64,000 nt of DNA from Chloroflexota bacterium (GTDB lineage Bacteria > Chloroflexota > Anaerolineae > B4-G1): contig JAAEPW010000238.1 of assembly GCA_024232355.1 (NCBI GenBank), positions 20,183 through 84,182 of the forward strand, given 5' to 3'. Made by a program: the position numbers and the translations under genes. A model generated the notes under the pieces. The model ran no database searches. It was not told the origin of the DNA and saw nothing but the letters and a program-made list of their open reading frames with translations. How positions within the stretch are numbered: position 1 is the first letter of the stretch; the number at the start of each line of letters is the position of its first letter. Shown here one piece after another: positions 42,963-51,567 of the stretch.

Positions 42963-43849
42963 CAGTCGTTAGCCACCCCTTGTGGCACCGTTTGCTGACA
43001 GATGGTAGCTGGCAGCGGGTCCACGTAATGATCCTCTATACCCCAGTCTTCCTCCGGCAACCCCAGCGCCATCGCCACCAGTTGAGTAAAATAGAGCACG
43101 GGAATCTCGTTACCCGTTCGTCCGGCTTCCGTCTCCCGTTGCGGATACTCGAGGTTAAATTGACACAATGGGCAAGCGGTGATGATAGCCTCCGCGCCGT
43201 GCTCCCGCGCCGAGGTCACAATGTCCTGAGAAATCTTTTCTGGCACCTTCGGCTCTTTGACGATCAAATAAGAACCGCAGCACTCGACACTGTAGGGAAA
43301 GTCCACTGGTTCGGCTCCCAATGCCCGCATCAAATCGTGCAGAATGGTCGGATTCTCTGGATCATCCAGACCGATCTCCTCGTAGGGGCGTAAAAGCAGG
43401 CAGCCATAATAGGGGGCAACCTTTAACCCTTCCAACGGACGGGTGACTCGCTCGGCCAGCGCCTCCCAACCCAAATCGTCCCGCAGCAACTCCAAAAAAT
43501 GCGCGACGTGTACCTCCCCCTTGTATTCCTGCTCGGTAAACCAGTTGATGCGCTCCAACATCTCCGGGTCGCGTCCCAACAATGCCTGGGAACGCCGGAG
43601 TACGTTAAAGCAGATGGCGCACATTGTGGCTACGCGATCGCCCGCCTGCTGCGCTTGGTAAAGTATGCGCGTCGGGGCGATCAAGGCCATCGAATCATCC
43701 ACCATTAATGGGAACGTCGCCCCACAACACTGCCACTCGGACAGTTCTTCCAATTCCATGTCCAACGCCGCTGCCACAGCTCGCCCGGAGCGGTCGTATC
43801 CTTTTGCTTTTGTAGAGAGTGTACAACCTGGATAATAAGGAATGCTCAT
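42962..43849 (-). CDS. hdrB: Heterodisulfide reductase subunit B (HdrB-2)
   Basis: This 295-residue HdrB has PYYPGCTLSTKA, WQCCGATFPL and CAICFNVL (first CCG) and APYYGCLLLRP, ECCGSYLIVK and CPLCQFNLE (second CCG). I start it at ATG 43849, immediately before the SIPYYPGCT motif, with GGGAGA upstream; a longer frame to 44068 has no HdrB-like sequence and would overlap hdrC-2. It follows hdrC-2 by 20 nt and overlaps hdrA-8 by one base. It is the disulfide/electron-pair module of this set. Confidence 0.92.
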   Translation of the reverse strand: MSIPYYPGCTLSTKAKGYDRSGRAVAAALDMELEELSEWQCCGATFPLMVDDSMALIAPTRILYQAQQAGDRVATMCAICFNVLRRSQALLGRDPEMLERINWFTEQEYKGEVHVAHFLELLRDDLGWEALAERVTRPLEGLKVAPYYGCLLLRPYEEIGLDDPENPTILHDLMRALGAEPVDFPYSVECCGSYLIVKEPKVPEKISQDIVTSAREHGAEAIITACPLCQFNLEYPQRETEAGRTGNEIPVLYFTQLVAMALGLPEEDWGIEDHYVDPLPATICQQTVPQGVAND

Positions 43850-43869
43850 TCCATCTCCCAGAAAACGTG

Positions 43870-44292
43870 TTACTTGATATACTTTCTGAACCCACCGATA
43901 ATGGCCAGTTGCGGCAACTCGCGCACCAACTCGGGTGGGAGCGCGTCCAAGTCTAGCTTTGCCACACCTTTGCGCAGCGCGATCTGGCGCAGCGCCTCCA
44001 TCAACCGGGGCAAATCGACTCCCTTGGGACAACGCGCGACGCAGGTTAGGCAAGAGGCACAAATCCAAATGGTGGACGGACCGCCGCGATCAGTATCCTC
44101 CAACACTTCTTCCATCCCCAGTTGCGCCATACGGATGACTTGGCTGGGCAGAATATCCATCTCTCCCGCGATCGGGCAACCGGCACTGCACTTGCCGCAC
44201 TGATTGCACGCCAGCAAATCCTGACCGCTGATCTCTTCCACCTGGGATACGAATGGACCGCGCACCTTGTCAATCGAGATTTTAACTCGCAT
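43870..44292 (-). CDS. hdrC: Heterodisulfide reductase subunit C (HdrC-2)
   Basis: The 140-residue protein has CNQCGKCSAGCP and CASCLTCVARCP, the HdrC dicluster pattern, and a short helical tail. It is shorter than the HdrC at 38.7 kb. It is the first gene of the HdrCBA set following folD, from which it is separated by a 61-bp gap holding a palindrome. It passes electrons between HdrA-8/7 and HdrB-2. Confidence 0.9.
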   Translation of the reverse strand: MRVKISIDKVRGPFVSQVEEISGQDLLACNQCGKCSAGCPIAGEMDILPSQVIRMAQLGMEEVLEDTDRGGPSTIWICASCLTCVARCPKGVDLPRLMEALRQIALRKGVAKLDLDALPPELVRELPQLAIIGGFRKYIK

Positions 44293-44311
44293 ACAGCCTC
44301 CTGCTTGGGAA

Positions 44312-44346
44312 AAGTAGACGCGGATTGTAGCAACCCGCGTCTACTT
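44312..44346. repeat. Palindrome downstream of folD (AAGTAGAC family)
   Basis: A perfect 12-bp inverted repeat (AAGTAGACGCGG / CCGCGTCTACTT) encloses 11 nt. It starts 8 nt beyond the folD stop. It shares its AAGTAGAC...GTCTACTT arms with the palindrome at 57561-57597 after fhs. It may act as an intercistronic hairpin, but no U-tract follows on the minus strand. Confidence 0.75.
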
Positions 44347-44353
44347 GTGTTCC

Positions 44354-45412
44354 CTAGTCAATCAACCCAGCAGCTCGCTTGGCTCCTGCGAGCGTGTTCC
44401 ACATCAGCATTGCGATGGTCATCGGCCCCACCCCACCTGGTGCGGGTGTCAGGTGCCCAGCTACCTCGTTGACCTCGTCAAAGTCCACGTCACCCACCAG
44501 CTTGTACTTGCGGAACAGGGAAATCACTTCACAGTTCTGCATATCCGCAGGCTCATGCCCTTTCAGATAAGCCTTTTCACCAGTCACACAGTACGTGCCC
44601 ATCTTTCGACGGCCACCCTTTTCCGACTCGTCCTTGCGATGAGCGATAAAGGTCTCACCCGTGGTGGCACAGGTCCATTCCTTATCGGCCGGGTGCTCGA
44701 CCCATACCCGGTTGATGCCGACATCAATGACTGCTGCGCCGGGCTTGACCCAATCTCCCTTGACCATCTCGGGCCGTCCCACAGCTGCGATGAGAATATC
44801 GGCCTGGCGGCAGGTAGCGGCCAAGTCTTGTGTGCGCGAATGGCAAATGGTGATCGTGGCATTTCGATGCAACAGCAACATCGAAACCGGCAGACCGACT
44901 ATGTTGCTACGGCCCAGAATCACCGCATCTTTGCCGCCGATCTCTACGCCAGAGCGCACCAGCAACTCGACAGAGCCAGCAGGTGTACAGGGCACAAACA
45001 GAGGCTTGCGCCCCTTCATCGAAAGCCGTCCAATGTTGATCGGATGAAAGCCATCCACATCCTTCTCCAGGCTGACGAGGCTCAGGACCTTTTCCTCATC
45101 CAGATGCTTGGGCAAGGGAAGCTGAACCAAAATGCCGTGAATAGTGGGATCTTGGTTCAGCCGCTTCACCAGCGCCTCGACCTCCTCTTGAGACACATCG
45201 TCAGGCAGGTGCTCGCCAACAGAGTGAAAGCCGCACTTGGTGCACGTCTTTTGTTTGGACCGGACGTAGGCCTGCGAGGCAGGGTCCTCACCCACCAGCA
45301 CCGTTGCCAGACCTGGTGTGACGCCCTTTTCCTTTAGCTCTGCCACCTCAGCCTGGATTTCCTCGTAAATCTGATCCGCTATTGCCTTACCGTCAATTAG
45401 TTGTGCTGTCAT
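44354..45412 (-). CDS. folD: Bifunctional methylene-THF dehydrogenase/methenyl-THF cyclohydrolase with an internal insertion
   Basis: FolD carries out two steps between formyl-THF and methylene-THF. Core motifs are intact: AYVRSKQK with catalytic K53, [21 protein letters not shown], the Rossmann loop [23 protein letters not shown] and the C-terminal [16 protein letters not shown]. Between GINRV (about 235) and [10 protein letters not shown] (305) lie some 65-70 extra residues with basic-acidic stretches and three cysteines (C248, C275, C294). Usual FolD proteins are near 285 residues; this one has 352. The frame is unbroken through the insertion. It follows acsE and shows no stop or shift, so it is predicted functional. 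Confidence 0.93.
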   Translation of the reverse strand: MTAQLIDGKAIADQIYEEIQAEVAELKEKGVTPGLATVLVGEDPASQAYVRSKQKTCTKCGFHSVGEHLPDDVSQEEVEALVKRLNQDPTIHGILVQLPLPKHLDEEKVLSLVSLEKDVDGFHPINIGRLSMKGRKPLFVPCTPAGSVELLVRSGVEIGGKDAVILGRSNIVGLPVSMLLLHRNATITICHSRTQDLAATCRQADILIAAVGRPEMVKGDWVKPGAAVIDVGINRVWVEHPADKEWTCATTGETFIAHRKDESEKGGRRKMGTYCVTGEKAYLKGHEPADMQNCEVISLFRKYKLVGDVDFDEVNEVAGHLTPAPGGVGPMTIAMLMWNTLAGAKRAAGLID

Positions 45413-45445
45413 ATCTCTATCCTTTCGAGAAACCAGGTTTCCGAC

Positions 45446-46369
45446 TTATATACGCAAGTACGAATCTGTATAGATCACCTTGTTCAGGAGCACCTGCACC
45501 GTTTTCCATACCTCTGCCTGCTGCGGGTCCGACATATCCACGTCCTCAGGCTGCAATTCCTCCATCGCCTCCACCCGGTCATAGAGCTTGAGCAGCAGCT
45601 TGTTGAGCGCCGTGCTCTCGTCCCGATCCTCGACTATGCGGATCCATTCCATCAACTCTTTGTCCAGTGGGTCAGCGATGACCATATCAATGCCAGCCCC
45701 CATCAACATGATCATATAGGTCTGGTTGAGCAATGGACGCATCGCGTGGGGAACAGCGTTCGACACGTTGGACAAACCGGCATTGGTCAGCGGGGGCGGA
45801 TCCCACGCAAACTTGATCGTGCGCACCGCCTCGATGCATTCCGGGCAATATTCCTGGCAACCGGAGACGGTCAATGCCAGGGGGTCGATGATCAGGTCAG
45901 GAATTGGGAAATCGAGCTCCAACATGTGCGGAATCAAGGTCTCCAGTGCAATACCCACCCGCTCGTCAGCACCGACCGGGATCATACCCTCAGCCATCGT
46001 CAGCGCGACCAGCTTTGTGTTGTACTTTTTGGCCAAGGGGGGTACGCTCGCCAATCGTTCCGCCCGCGCATCGGTCGAGTTGATAATGGGCTGTGCCTTG
46101 GACACCGTCTTGCAAGCTGCCTCGATAGCAGCCAGGTTGGTGGTATCAAATACCAACGGCACGTCCACCACTTTCTCAACAACCTCAACCAGCCAGGGCA
46201 AAATCTCGTGCCCGCGCTTCTTTTGAGGGCCAATGTTGAGATCTACCGCGCTTGCCCCGGCCTCTACCATCTGCACCGCCAGGTCCTGGAAGAACTTTTC
46301 ATCCTTCTCAGCAACCGCTGCCTTGACCTTGGGCGAGATGATGTGTATGTTTTCACCAATTATGTACAC
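45446..46369 (-). CDS. acsE: Methyl-THF:corrinoid/iron-sulfur protein methyltransferase
   Basis: This 307-residue TIM-barrel protein moves the methyl group from methyl-THF to Co(I) of the corrinoid iron-sulfur protein. Family signatures include the pterin-binding DLNIGPQKKRG, FDTTNLAAIEAAC, PIINSTDA, and NAGLSNVSNAVP near the middle, with the expected Asn in the latter loop. It lies between cooC-2 and folD in the acs block, matching its role between MetF and AcsCD. Confidence 0.95.
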   Translation of the reverse strand: MYIIGENIHIISPKVKAAVAEKDEKFFQDLAVQMVEAGASAVDLNIGPQKKRGHEILPWLVEVVEKVVDVPLVFDTTNLAAIEAACKTVSKAQPIINSTDARAERLASVPPLAKKYNTKLVALTMAEGMIPVGADERVGIALETLIPHMLELDFPIPDLIIDPLALTVSGCQEYCPECIEAVRTIKFAWDPPPLTNAGLSNVSNAVPHAMRPLLNQTYMIMLMGAGIDMVIADPLDKELMEWIRIVEDRDESTALNKLLLKLYDRVEAMEELQPEDVDMSDPQQAEVWKTVQVLLNKVIYTDSYLRI

Positions 46370-46401
46370 TTTTATTACCTCCTTAGGTTCTGTTAAATAT
46401 T

Positions 46402-46439
46402 GGTAGATTGAAACCTACAAAACAATGGGCCAATCTACC
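46402..46439. repeat. Inverted repeat at the cooC-2 stop (GGTAGATTG family)
   Basis: GGTAGATTG (46402-46410) pairs with CAATCTACC (46431-46439). The cooC-2 stop codon TAG (46435-46437) lies within the right arm. Similar GGTAGAYTGG palindromes occur near 50.05, 57.55 and 59.45 kb. Confidence 0.65.
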
Positions 46440-47217
46440 CTTTTACCAATATCTTTTGTGCTGTTTCACAAACAGCTTGATATACGGATGTCTCGACTGG
46501 CAGTTCTACTAATGGACGGCCAGAGAATTCAAACTCGGCCATCTCTAGATCATCGGGTATTGTGTTCAACAACTCTAGCCCTGTTTCCTCGATCGCCTGG
46601 GCCAATGGTGCGGGCATCTCATCCCGCAGCCGGTTGACGATCAAATAAACACGCCCCACCCCAATCTTTAACCCTGGCACCATATCCGCCATATGCTTTG
46701 CCGTGGCAATCCCTCGGTGTGTGGGGTCGGTCACCAGCAACAATACGTCCACATCGCGGGTGGTACGGCGGCTGAGGTGTTCCATCCCGGCTTCATTGTC
46801 AATAACCACATATTCGTACTGTTTGCCGATCCGGTCCACGATCACCCGCAACATCTGGTTGGCCGCACAGTAGCAGCCAGGGCCTTCTGGACGGCCCATC
46901 ACCAATAGGTCTACTTGATCCCCTTCCTCTATCGCCATCTGGACTTCATAGTCCAGGTACTCTTGCTTGCTCATCCCACCGGGCATCGAACCGGCTAACG
47001 CACCGCTGGACTGTACCTGGCCGAGCATATCCTCGCGAATGCCCCCGACCGTCTGCCCCATATCCATCCCCAACACCATGTTGAGATTGGAGGCCGGGTC
47101 AGCGTCAATCGCCAAGATAGAACCATCGTGTTTTTCCATCAGATAGCGAATCAAAAGTGCGGATATAGTGGTCTTGCCCGTACCGCCTTTACCAGCGAGT
47201 GCAATTGTAGTTGTCAA
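46435..47217 (-). CDS. cooC: CooC/AcsF-type nickel-insertion ATPase
   Basis: This 260-residue MinD-like ATPase has GKGGTGKTT, IDADPASNLNMVLG and the CooC-specific CYCAANQMLR with its CxC metal site, then DNEAGMEHLSRRTT. CooC/AcsF proteins load nickel into CODH or ACS. The start is TTG 47217, overlapping the TGA of the radical SAM gene with GGAGAGGG upstream; an ATG-like extension to 47307 runs into that gene. Its position between acsV/radical SAM and acsE ties it to CODH/ACS maturation. Confidence 0.92.
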   Translation of the reverse strand: MTTTIALAGKGGTGKTTISALLIRYLMEKHDGSILAIDADPASNLNMVLGMDMGQTVGGIREDMLGQVQSSGALAGSMPGGMSKQEYLDYEVQMAIEEGDQVDLLVMGRPEGPGCYCAANQMLRVIVDRIGKQYEYVVIDNEAGMEHLSRRTTRDVDVLLLVTDPTHRGIATAKHMADMVPGLKIGVGRVYLIVNRLRDEMPAPLAQAIEETGLELLNTIPDDLEMAEFEFSGRPLVELPVETSVYQAVCETAQKILVKG

Positions 47218-48119
47218 TTTAATCCCTCTCCGTACACTTGTCCCGGTCCCAAAACCTCCGGGAATTGTTCTCTCAACATCACTCGCGCCTCGTAGCACAG
47301 GTGACAAGCATCTACGTAAGCCTCTTTGTGTGGCAGGTCATACTGCTCCACCAACGCCACCGGTCCGCCCGCCAACAACGGCCCGATGACGGAGTCGGCC
47401 TGTGGATCATATGTCGCCACGATTTCTGTCAAGGGTCGATCAAACATACTGCCCATCGTCACTCCCTGGCAGATGTGAAGATAACCCAAATGATCCACGT
47501 GTACACGGCCCGGATCATCGAACGTCTCGTATGGGCATTCGTCAAACTCGCGCCAAGGTCGTCGCGTCACACCCTCAATCAGCTTTACGGCTGCCCGGCC
47601 TTTGAACATGATGTCGCCACTCTCCACCGGCTCACCGGCTGATTGAGTGGGAGAACCCGCCACACCCTCTGGAGCCTCACAGATAAGCGTGCCCACCGGG
47701 ATGTCCAATTGTTCCGCCGCGGCCATCGCGTTGCGCGCGCGAGTGCTGACCACCTCATTATAATGAAAGAGATCAGTCGATACAGACAAGTCTTGCACAA
47801 TGCCCGCCAAGGGACGCAGCCACTCGACCGCATCCTCAACCTCGGTGGCCCAATAGTCGTTGGTCACGATGCCCACGTTAAAGCCCAACTCGGCTGCCTC
47901 TTGCGCCGCTCGCACCATGATCGGATAGTACAGGAACGGCTCGCCGCCCTCCAAATAGATTGTGTTCACCGTCCCCAATTCTTGCGCTTGGCGGTAAATG
48001 TCGCGGACCTGCGCCAGCGTCATCACACCTTTCTGGGATGGACTGCCCCAGACAAAGCAGTGATCACATTCATAGTTGCATTGATATGTGAGCAGCAAGT
48101 GCAAACCTGTCAGATTCAT
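47214..48119 (-). CDS. Radical SAM protein with C-terminal cysteine cluster, in the acs operon
   Basis: The 301-residue protein has the radical SAM motif CNYECDHC (residues 14-21), IYLEGGEPFLY (SAM-binding GGE) and C-terminal cysteines in HICQGV and CHLCYEAR, which may bind an auxiliary 4Fe-4S cluster as in SPASM/Twitch proteins. It overlaps acsV (ATGA) and cooC-2 (TTGA), so it is co-translated with CODH/ACS maturation factors. I do not recognise a specific subfamily. A role in maturing the CODH/ACS or corrinoid system is a context inference; peptide modification is the family's common role. Confidence 0.8.
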   Translation of the reverse strand: MNLTGLHLLLTYQCNYECDHCFVWGSPSQKGVMTLAQVRDIYRQAQELGTVNTIYLEGGEPFLYYPIMVRAAQEAAELGFNVGIVTNDYWATEVEDAVEWLRPLAGIVQDLSVSTDLFHYNEVVSTRARNAMAAAEQLDIPVGTLICEAPEGVAGSPTQSAGEPVESGDIMFKGRAAVKLIEGVTRRPWREFDECPYETFDDPGRVHVDHLGYLHICQGVTMGSMFDRPLTEIVATYDPQADSVIGPLLAGGPVALVEQYDLPHKEAYVDACHLCYEARVMLREQFPEVLGPGQVYGEGLN

Positions 48120-50032
48120 CGCCCCTCCAACAACGCCGCCACCGACGGGAACTGGCTCTCATCGGTGTGCGGCAGGAACATTGCTGCGTTGAACTCGTCA
48201 AAGAACGTATTGTCCGCCGAAAGCTCCAGGTAGGTCATCATCTGACCTATCTCGGTCACCCGGTGGCGCATATCGCGGGAAAGAAGTGCCATATACGCCC
48301 CTCGCACCGAAGTGTTACCCAAAAAGTGGAAATTGTCAAAAGGCTTGTCTGGCAGCAGGCCAATGCGAACCGCGTTTTTCACATTGATATATTGGCCAAA
48401 AGCCCCTCCGATGAGCACCTGCTCCACGTCATCAAGGGTCAGCCCCACGCTACGGGCCAGGATGGAGAAACCGGCATAGATAGCGGCTTTGGCCCGCATT
48501 AGGTTGTCAATATCGACTTTTGTGAGAACGATGTCCTTGCCAGTGGCTGTCTCGTCGGCCCAAGCCACCACGTACTCGGCACCATGATCTCCCTTTCGTA
48601 CCCGTTTCGTCGGCAGGTTCAAGTTGACGTTGCCGCTCTTGTCCATCACCCCAGCGACAAACAGCTCGGCCAGGAGAGATATCAAACCAGAGCCGCAGAG
48701 GCCGCGTGGTTTTGTATCGCCAATGACGCGGTAGGTAACCTCATAATCCGAATTGACCCACACCTCCTCAATAGCCCCGGCAGTGGCCCGCATCCCGTGC
48801 ACCACACCCGCCCCTTCAAAAGCCGGGCCAGCAGAGCAGGCGCAGGAGATGAGCCAAGTGCAATCTCCCATTACGATCTCGCCATTGGTGCCAATGTCTA
48901 TGAACAATGATAATGTCTCTGTACTGCACATCCGAGAGCTGACCACACCCGCCGTGATGTCGGCCCCAACGTAGGAAGCGATACCGGGCAAACAGTCCAC
49001 CACACCCTCGGCGTTGATCCCCAAACCGATCTCGCGGGCTGGAAAAGGGGGAAGCTGGTTGATGGCAGTGATAAAGGGCATCAAGCGGATGGATTCGGGC
49101 GGCACACCGGTAAAGAGATGGATCATCGTGCTGTTGCCAGCCACCACCGCCTTGTAGATTTGGTTGGTGCTGATACCCCGCTCCTGTGCCGCCTGCTCCA
49201 ACAAGCGGTTGAGCGTCTCTATCACCAATCCTTGCAGATCCTCCAAGCCGTTTCCTTTGGAGGCATAAATGATGCGAGAGATAACGTCCTCACCCCGAGC
49301 GATCTGGCCGTTGTAATCAGCTTTTTGCGACATCACCTCGCCGCTGATCAGATCGACCAGCCAGACGTGGTTGCTGGTGGTGCCAATGTCAATCGCCACC
49401 GCCCACAAGCTCTCCAGTTGCTCTCCGGGCAGAACGTCTATCAAGATGGGAGGACCGTCGGGACAATTCCAATTGTCCAGGTCAACCACCAACGTGACCG
49501 TCCATTCTCCCTCACGCAGTGCCGGTCCCAGCTTGCGCAGCACCGGCAAAGAAGCTTGCAGCCCCCCTAGATCATATTGGCGGGCCACTTCTCTTTGCAG
49601 GCGAGACCAATCGTCGGTCTGATCCTGCAAAGAGGGTGGTTCCAGAGTGACAGTGTACTTGCGCAGCGCTTGGTCATGCAAGCTGTAGAGGAAAGGCAGC
49701 TCGATCTTGGCTGCCCGCTTGCTCTCCTTTAGCCGTCGCTCGATCTTTTCCTGCGGCGGGATGCGGACAACAACGTCCCCCTCGACAACCGTCTGGCAGG
49801 CCAGCGCGTAACCGGCAGCCACGTCTTCAGGAGAGAGACGCTGGGTAGAACGCCGGCGCACATCACCATCTTCAACAATGACGGCACAGCGCCCACACCT
49901 ACCCTGGCCGCCACACGGCATCAGCACATCTATCTCAATCTGCTGGGCCGCGTCACCGATCAGAGTTCCGGCAGGAACCTCTACTTGGCGGTCTAGGGGC
50001 AAGAACTGGACATTACACGTCGTCATCGTCAT
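48116..50032 (-). CDS. acsV: Corrinoid protein reductive activator (AcsV/RamA-like, ASKHA fold)
   Basis: The 638-residue protein has an N-terminal 2Fe-2S ferredoxin (C40, C46, C49, C79) and a DUF4445/ASKHA ATPase region with AIDIGTTSNHVWLVDL, AGNSTMIHL, DIGTNGEIVMGDC and GLCGSGLISLLAEL. Such proteins use ATP to reactivate Co(II) corrinoid of the CFeSP to Co(I). The gene lies 92 nt after acsC and overlaps the radical SAM gene. Either of two ATG codons at the start could be used. Confidence 0.93.
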   Translation of the reverse strand: MTMTTCNVQFLPLDRQVEVPAGTLIGDAAQQIEIDVLMPCGGQGRCGRCAVIVEDGDVRRRSTQRLSPEDVAAGYALACQTVVEGDVVVRIPPQEKIERRLKESKRAAKIELPFLYSLHDQALRKYTVTLEPPSLQDQTDDWSRLQREVARQYDLGGLQASLPVLRKLGPALREGEWTVTLVVDLDNWNCPDGPPILIDVLPGEQLESLWAVAIDIGTTSNHVWLVDLISGEVMSQKADYNGQIARGEDVISRIIYASKGNGLEDLQGLVIETLNRLLEQAAQERGISTNQIYKAVVAGNSTMIHLFTGVPPESIRLMPFITAINQLPPFPAREIGLGINAEGVVDCLPGIASYVGADITAGVVSSRMCSTETLSLFIDIGTNGEIVMGDCTWLISCACSAGPAFEGAGVVHGMRATAGAIEEVWVNSDYEVTYRVIGDTKPRGLCGSGLISLLAELFVAGVMDKSGNVNLNLPTKRVRKGDHGAEYVVAWADETATGKDIVLTKVDIDNLMRAKAAIYAGFSILARSVGLTLDDVEQVLIGGAFGQYINVKNAVRIGLLPDKPFDNFHFLGNTSVRGAYMALLSRDMRHRVTEIGQMMTYLELSADNTFFDEFNAAMFLPHTDESQFPSVAALLEGR

Positions 50033-50051
50033 TACATCCGTAAAGGTGATA

Positions 50052-50105
50052 AAATGGTAGACTGGTACATTAGCAAGTCTCTACCAATTTCCCAATCTAC
50101 CATTT
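50052..50105. repeat. Intergenic inverted repeat between acsC and acsV
   Basis: AAATGGTAGA (50052-50061) pairs with TCTACCATTT (50096-50105), with TGG/CCA continuing the stem after one mismatch. It shares the GGTAGACTGG core with elements near 46.4, 57.55 and 59.45 kb. It lies wholly in the 92-bp intergenic gap. Confidence 0.65.
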
Positions 50106-50124
50106 TTAATCTATCAATTTCCCA

Positions 50125-51468
50125 CTAGGGTTGCCACAGCCTTAAAAAGCCAGGCAGGTCAACCGATTCGCGCGGTCCGACCTGAATTTCCCAACCCGGT
50201 AATTCTTCTTCCAACTCACCCAGCAGCACCGATACGTGACCAGGGATAACCAGCTTGCGGTGGTTGACCTTGTTCTCCATATCGGCAGCCTTGACCGCTT
50301 TGGCGATCCGCTCGGCGTCGAACTTGCCCGCCGCCCAGGCAGTGAGCACGCTCATGCCCTCGGCGTCGGCTACCAGCAACCAGCCGGGGCTGCCACTGCC
50401 ATCCACCTCGTTCGCCACAGAAAAGTATGTGATGGAGAAATTAGTCGTCACCATCACGGGAGAGTCTTCCTTGGGATCGTTGATCTCGTAAACCCCAGGC
50501 TGCACCTGGATCGGTTTTTGTGGATCAGTGTAGATGTTGGTGCGCAGGGCCAGCAGCGGATAGATCGTCGCCGGGCTAAAGTCATCCAACACGACGAAAC
50601 CACCGTACTTTGTGATCGCGTGTGTCGCCGCGATGACAACCATTCCCTCGTCATCGGCGCACTCGCCGGGGAAGGTGACAATGGGATAGCCCAGTGCCCG
50701 GAAGGTCTTTTTGAGCGCCATACGACGGATCAATGTGTTCAACGCCAGCGACGACTTTAAATCGCGCACACCAGGGTCGAGGACGATATCTTCCACGCCC
50801 GCGCCCTTGATCTTGGCCGTCAGATCGGCCAAAGCGCCCAACGAGTCAGCGCGGACCGCCATCGGCGCGCCGTGCTCTTTCGCCAGTTCAGCGAATGCTT
50901 CCCAGTTGTCGGCAGTAGCGCCATAGACCAGCGGCTGCGTTCCCTCGGCGGCCTCCAGCCCCTTGGCCATCACGGCGGGGTCAGTGGCGATCAGAACCAG
51001 GGGAAGTGTGGCCGTGTCGAGCACACCCTTGACGGCAGCCGCGAATGCGCCACCATCACCGGTCGACTCGACAGCGAACCCGTCGATGGTCAACTCCATA
51101 CCCACGTAATCGACCACGTAGGCGGCCGCTTCCTCAACCGTTGCCTTGATCTCGTCCATAGACTGATTGTCGCGCACGCGGATAAAGATGCCCGCCGGGT
51201 TGTAAAAGGTCTTTTCGTGCCGAAAGAGCACCAGCTCGTTCCCCGATTTTACCTCGCGCCCATTGGCGGACACCGTCACGAGCCGGACCGGCGGTGCAGC
51301 CGACTCGGCCAGCTTTTCTCGTGCCTCGTCGGCCACGTGGGGACATTTGTCCAGATCGGCTTGCTTGGCCGCCAGCTTCATCGCAAAGGCCAAACAAGTC
51401 GGAAAGCCACAGTCCTTGCAGTTGGTCTGAGGCAACATTTTGTAGATTTGAATACCTGAAAGTGCCAT
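50125..51468 (-). CDS. acsC: Corrinoid/iron-sulfur protein large subunit
   Basis: This 447-residue protein carries the N-terminal 4Fe-4S site C17-x2-C20-x4-C25-x16-C42, the DUF/TIM-barrel middle with VYGATADNWEAFAELA and DIVLDPGV, and the C-terminal cobalamin-binding Rossmann-like region. It is the partner of the AcsD domain, which here is fused to AcsB. GGAGAA precedes the ATG. It shuttles the methyl group from AcsE to the ACS A-cluster. Confidence 0.95.
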   Translation of the reverse strand: MALSGIQIYKMLPQTNCKDCGFPTCLAFAMKLAAKQADLDKCPHVADEAREKLAESAAPPVRLVTVSANGREVKSGNELVLFRHEKTFYNPAGIFIRVRDNQSMDEIKATVEEAAAYVVDYVGMELTIDGFAVESTGDGGAFAAAVKGVLDTATLPLVLIATDPAVMAKGLEAAEGTQPLVYGATADNWEAFAELAKEHGAPMAVRADSLGALADLTAKIKGAGVEDIVLDPGVRDLKSSLALNTLIRRMALKKTFRALGYPIVTFPGECADDEGMVVIAATHAITKYGGFVVLDDFSPATIYPLLALRTNIYTDPQKPIQVQPGVYEINDPKEDSPVMVTTNFSITYFSVANEVDGSGSPGWLLVADAEGMSVLTAWAAGKFDAERIAKAVKAADMENKVNHRKLVIPGHVSVLLGELEEELPGWEIQVGPRESVDLPGFLRLWQP

Positions 51469-51492
51469 TCTTTTTCTCCTTAAACAACGTTT

Positions 51493-51561
51493 ACGTGAAA
51501 CGTAATCCGCAAGGTGTAAAACGTAATCATCACGTCACACATCACGGTTTACGTTTCACGT
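51493..51561. repeat. Intergenic inverted repeat between acsBD and acsC
   Basis: ACGTGAAACGTAA (51493-51505) pairs with TTACGTTTCACGT (51549-51561). Further AACGT/ACGTAA units lie between them, so several alternative hairpins can form. It fills the 99-bp gap between the acsBD stop and the acsC start and is A+T-rich. Confidence 0.7.
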
Positions 51562-51567
51562 TTTACG

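Noticed and set aside
44312..44346. Rho-independent terminator after folD
   Set aside because: The stem is strong but no run of T follows it on the minus strand and the next gene starts shortly after, so I list it as a repeat/hairpin instead.
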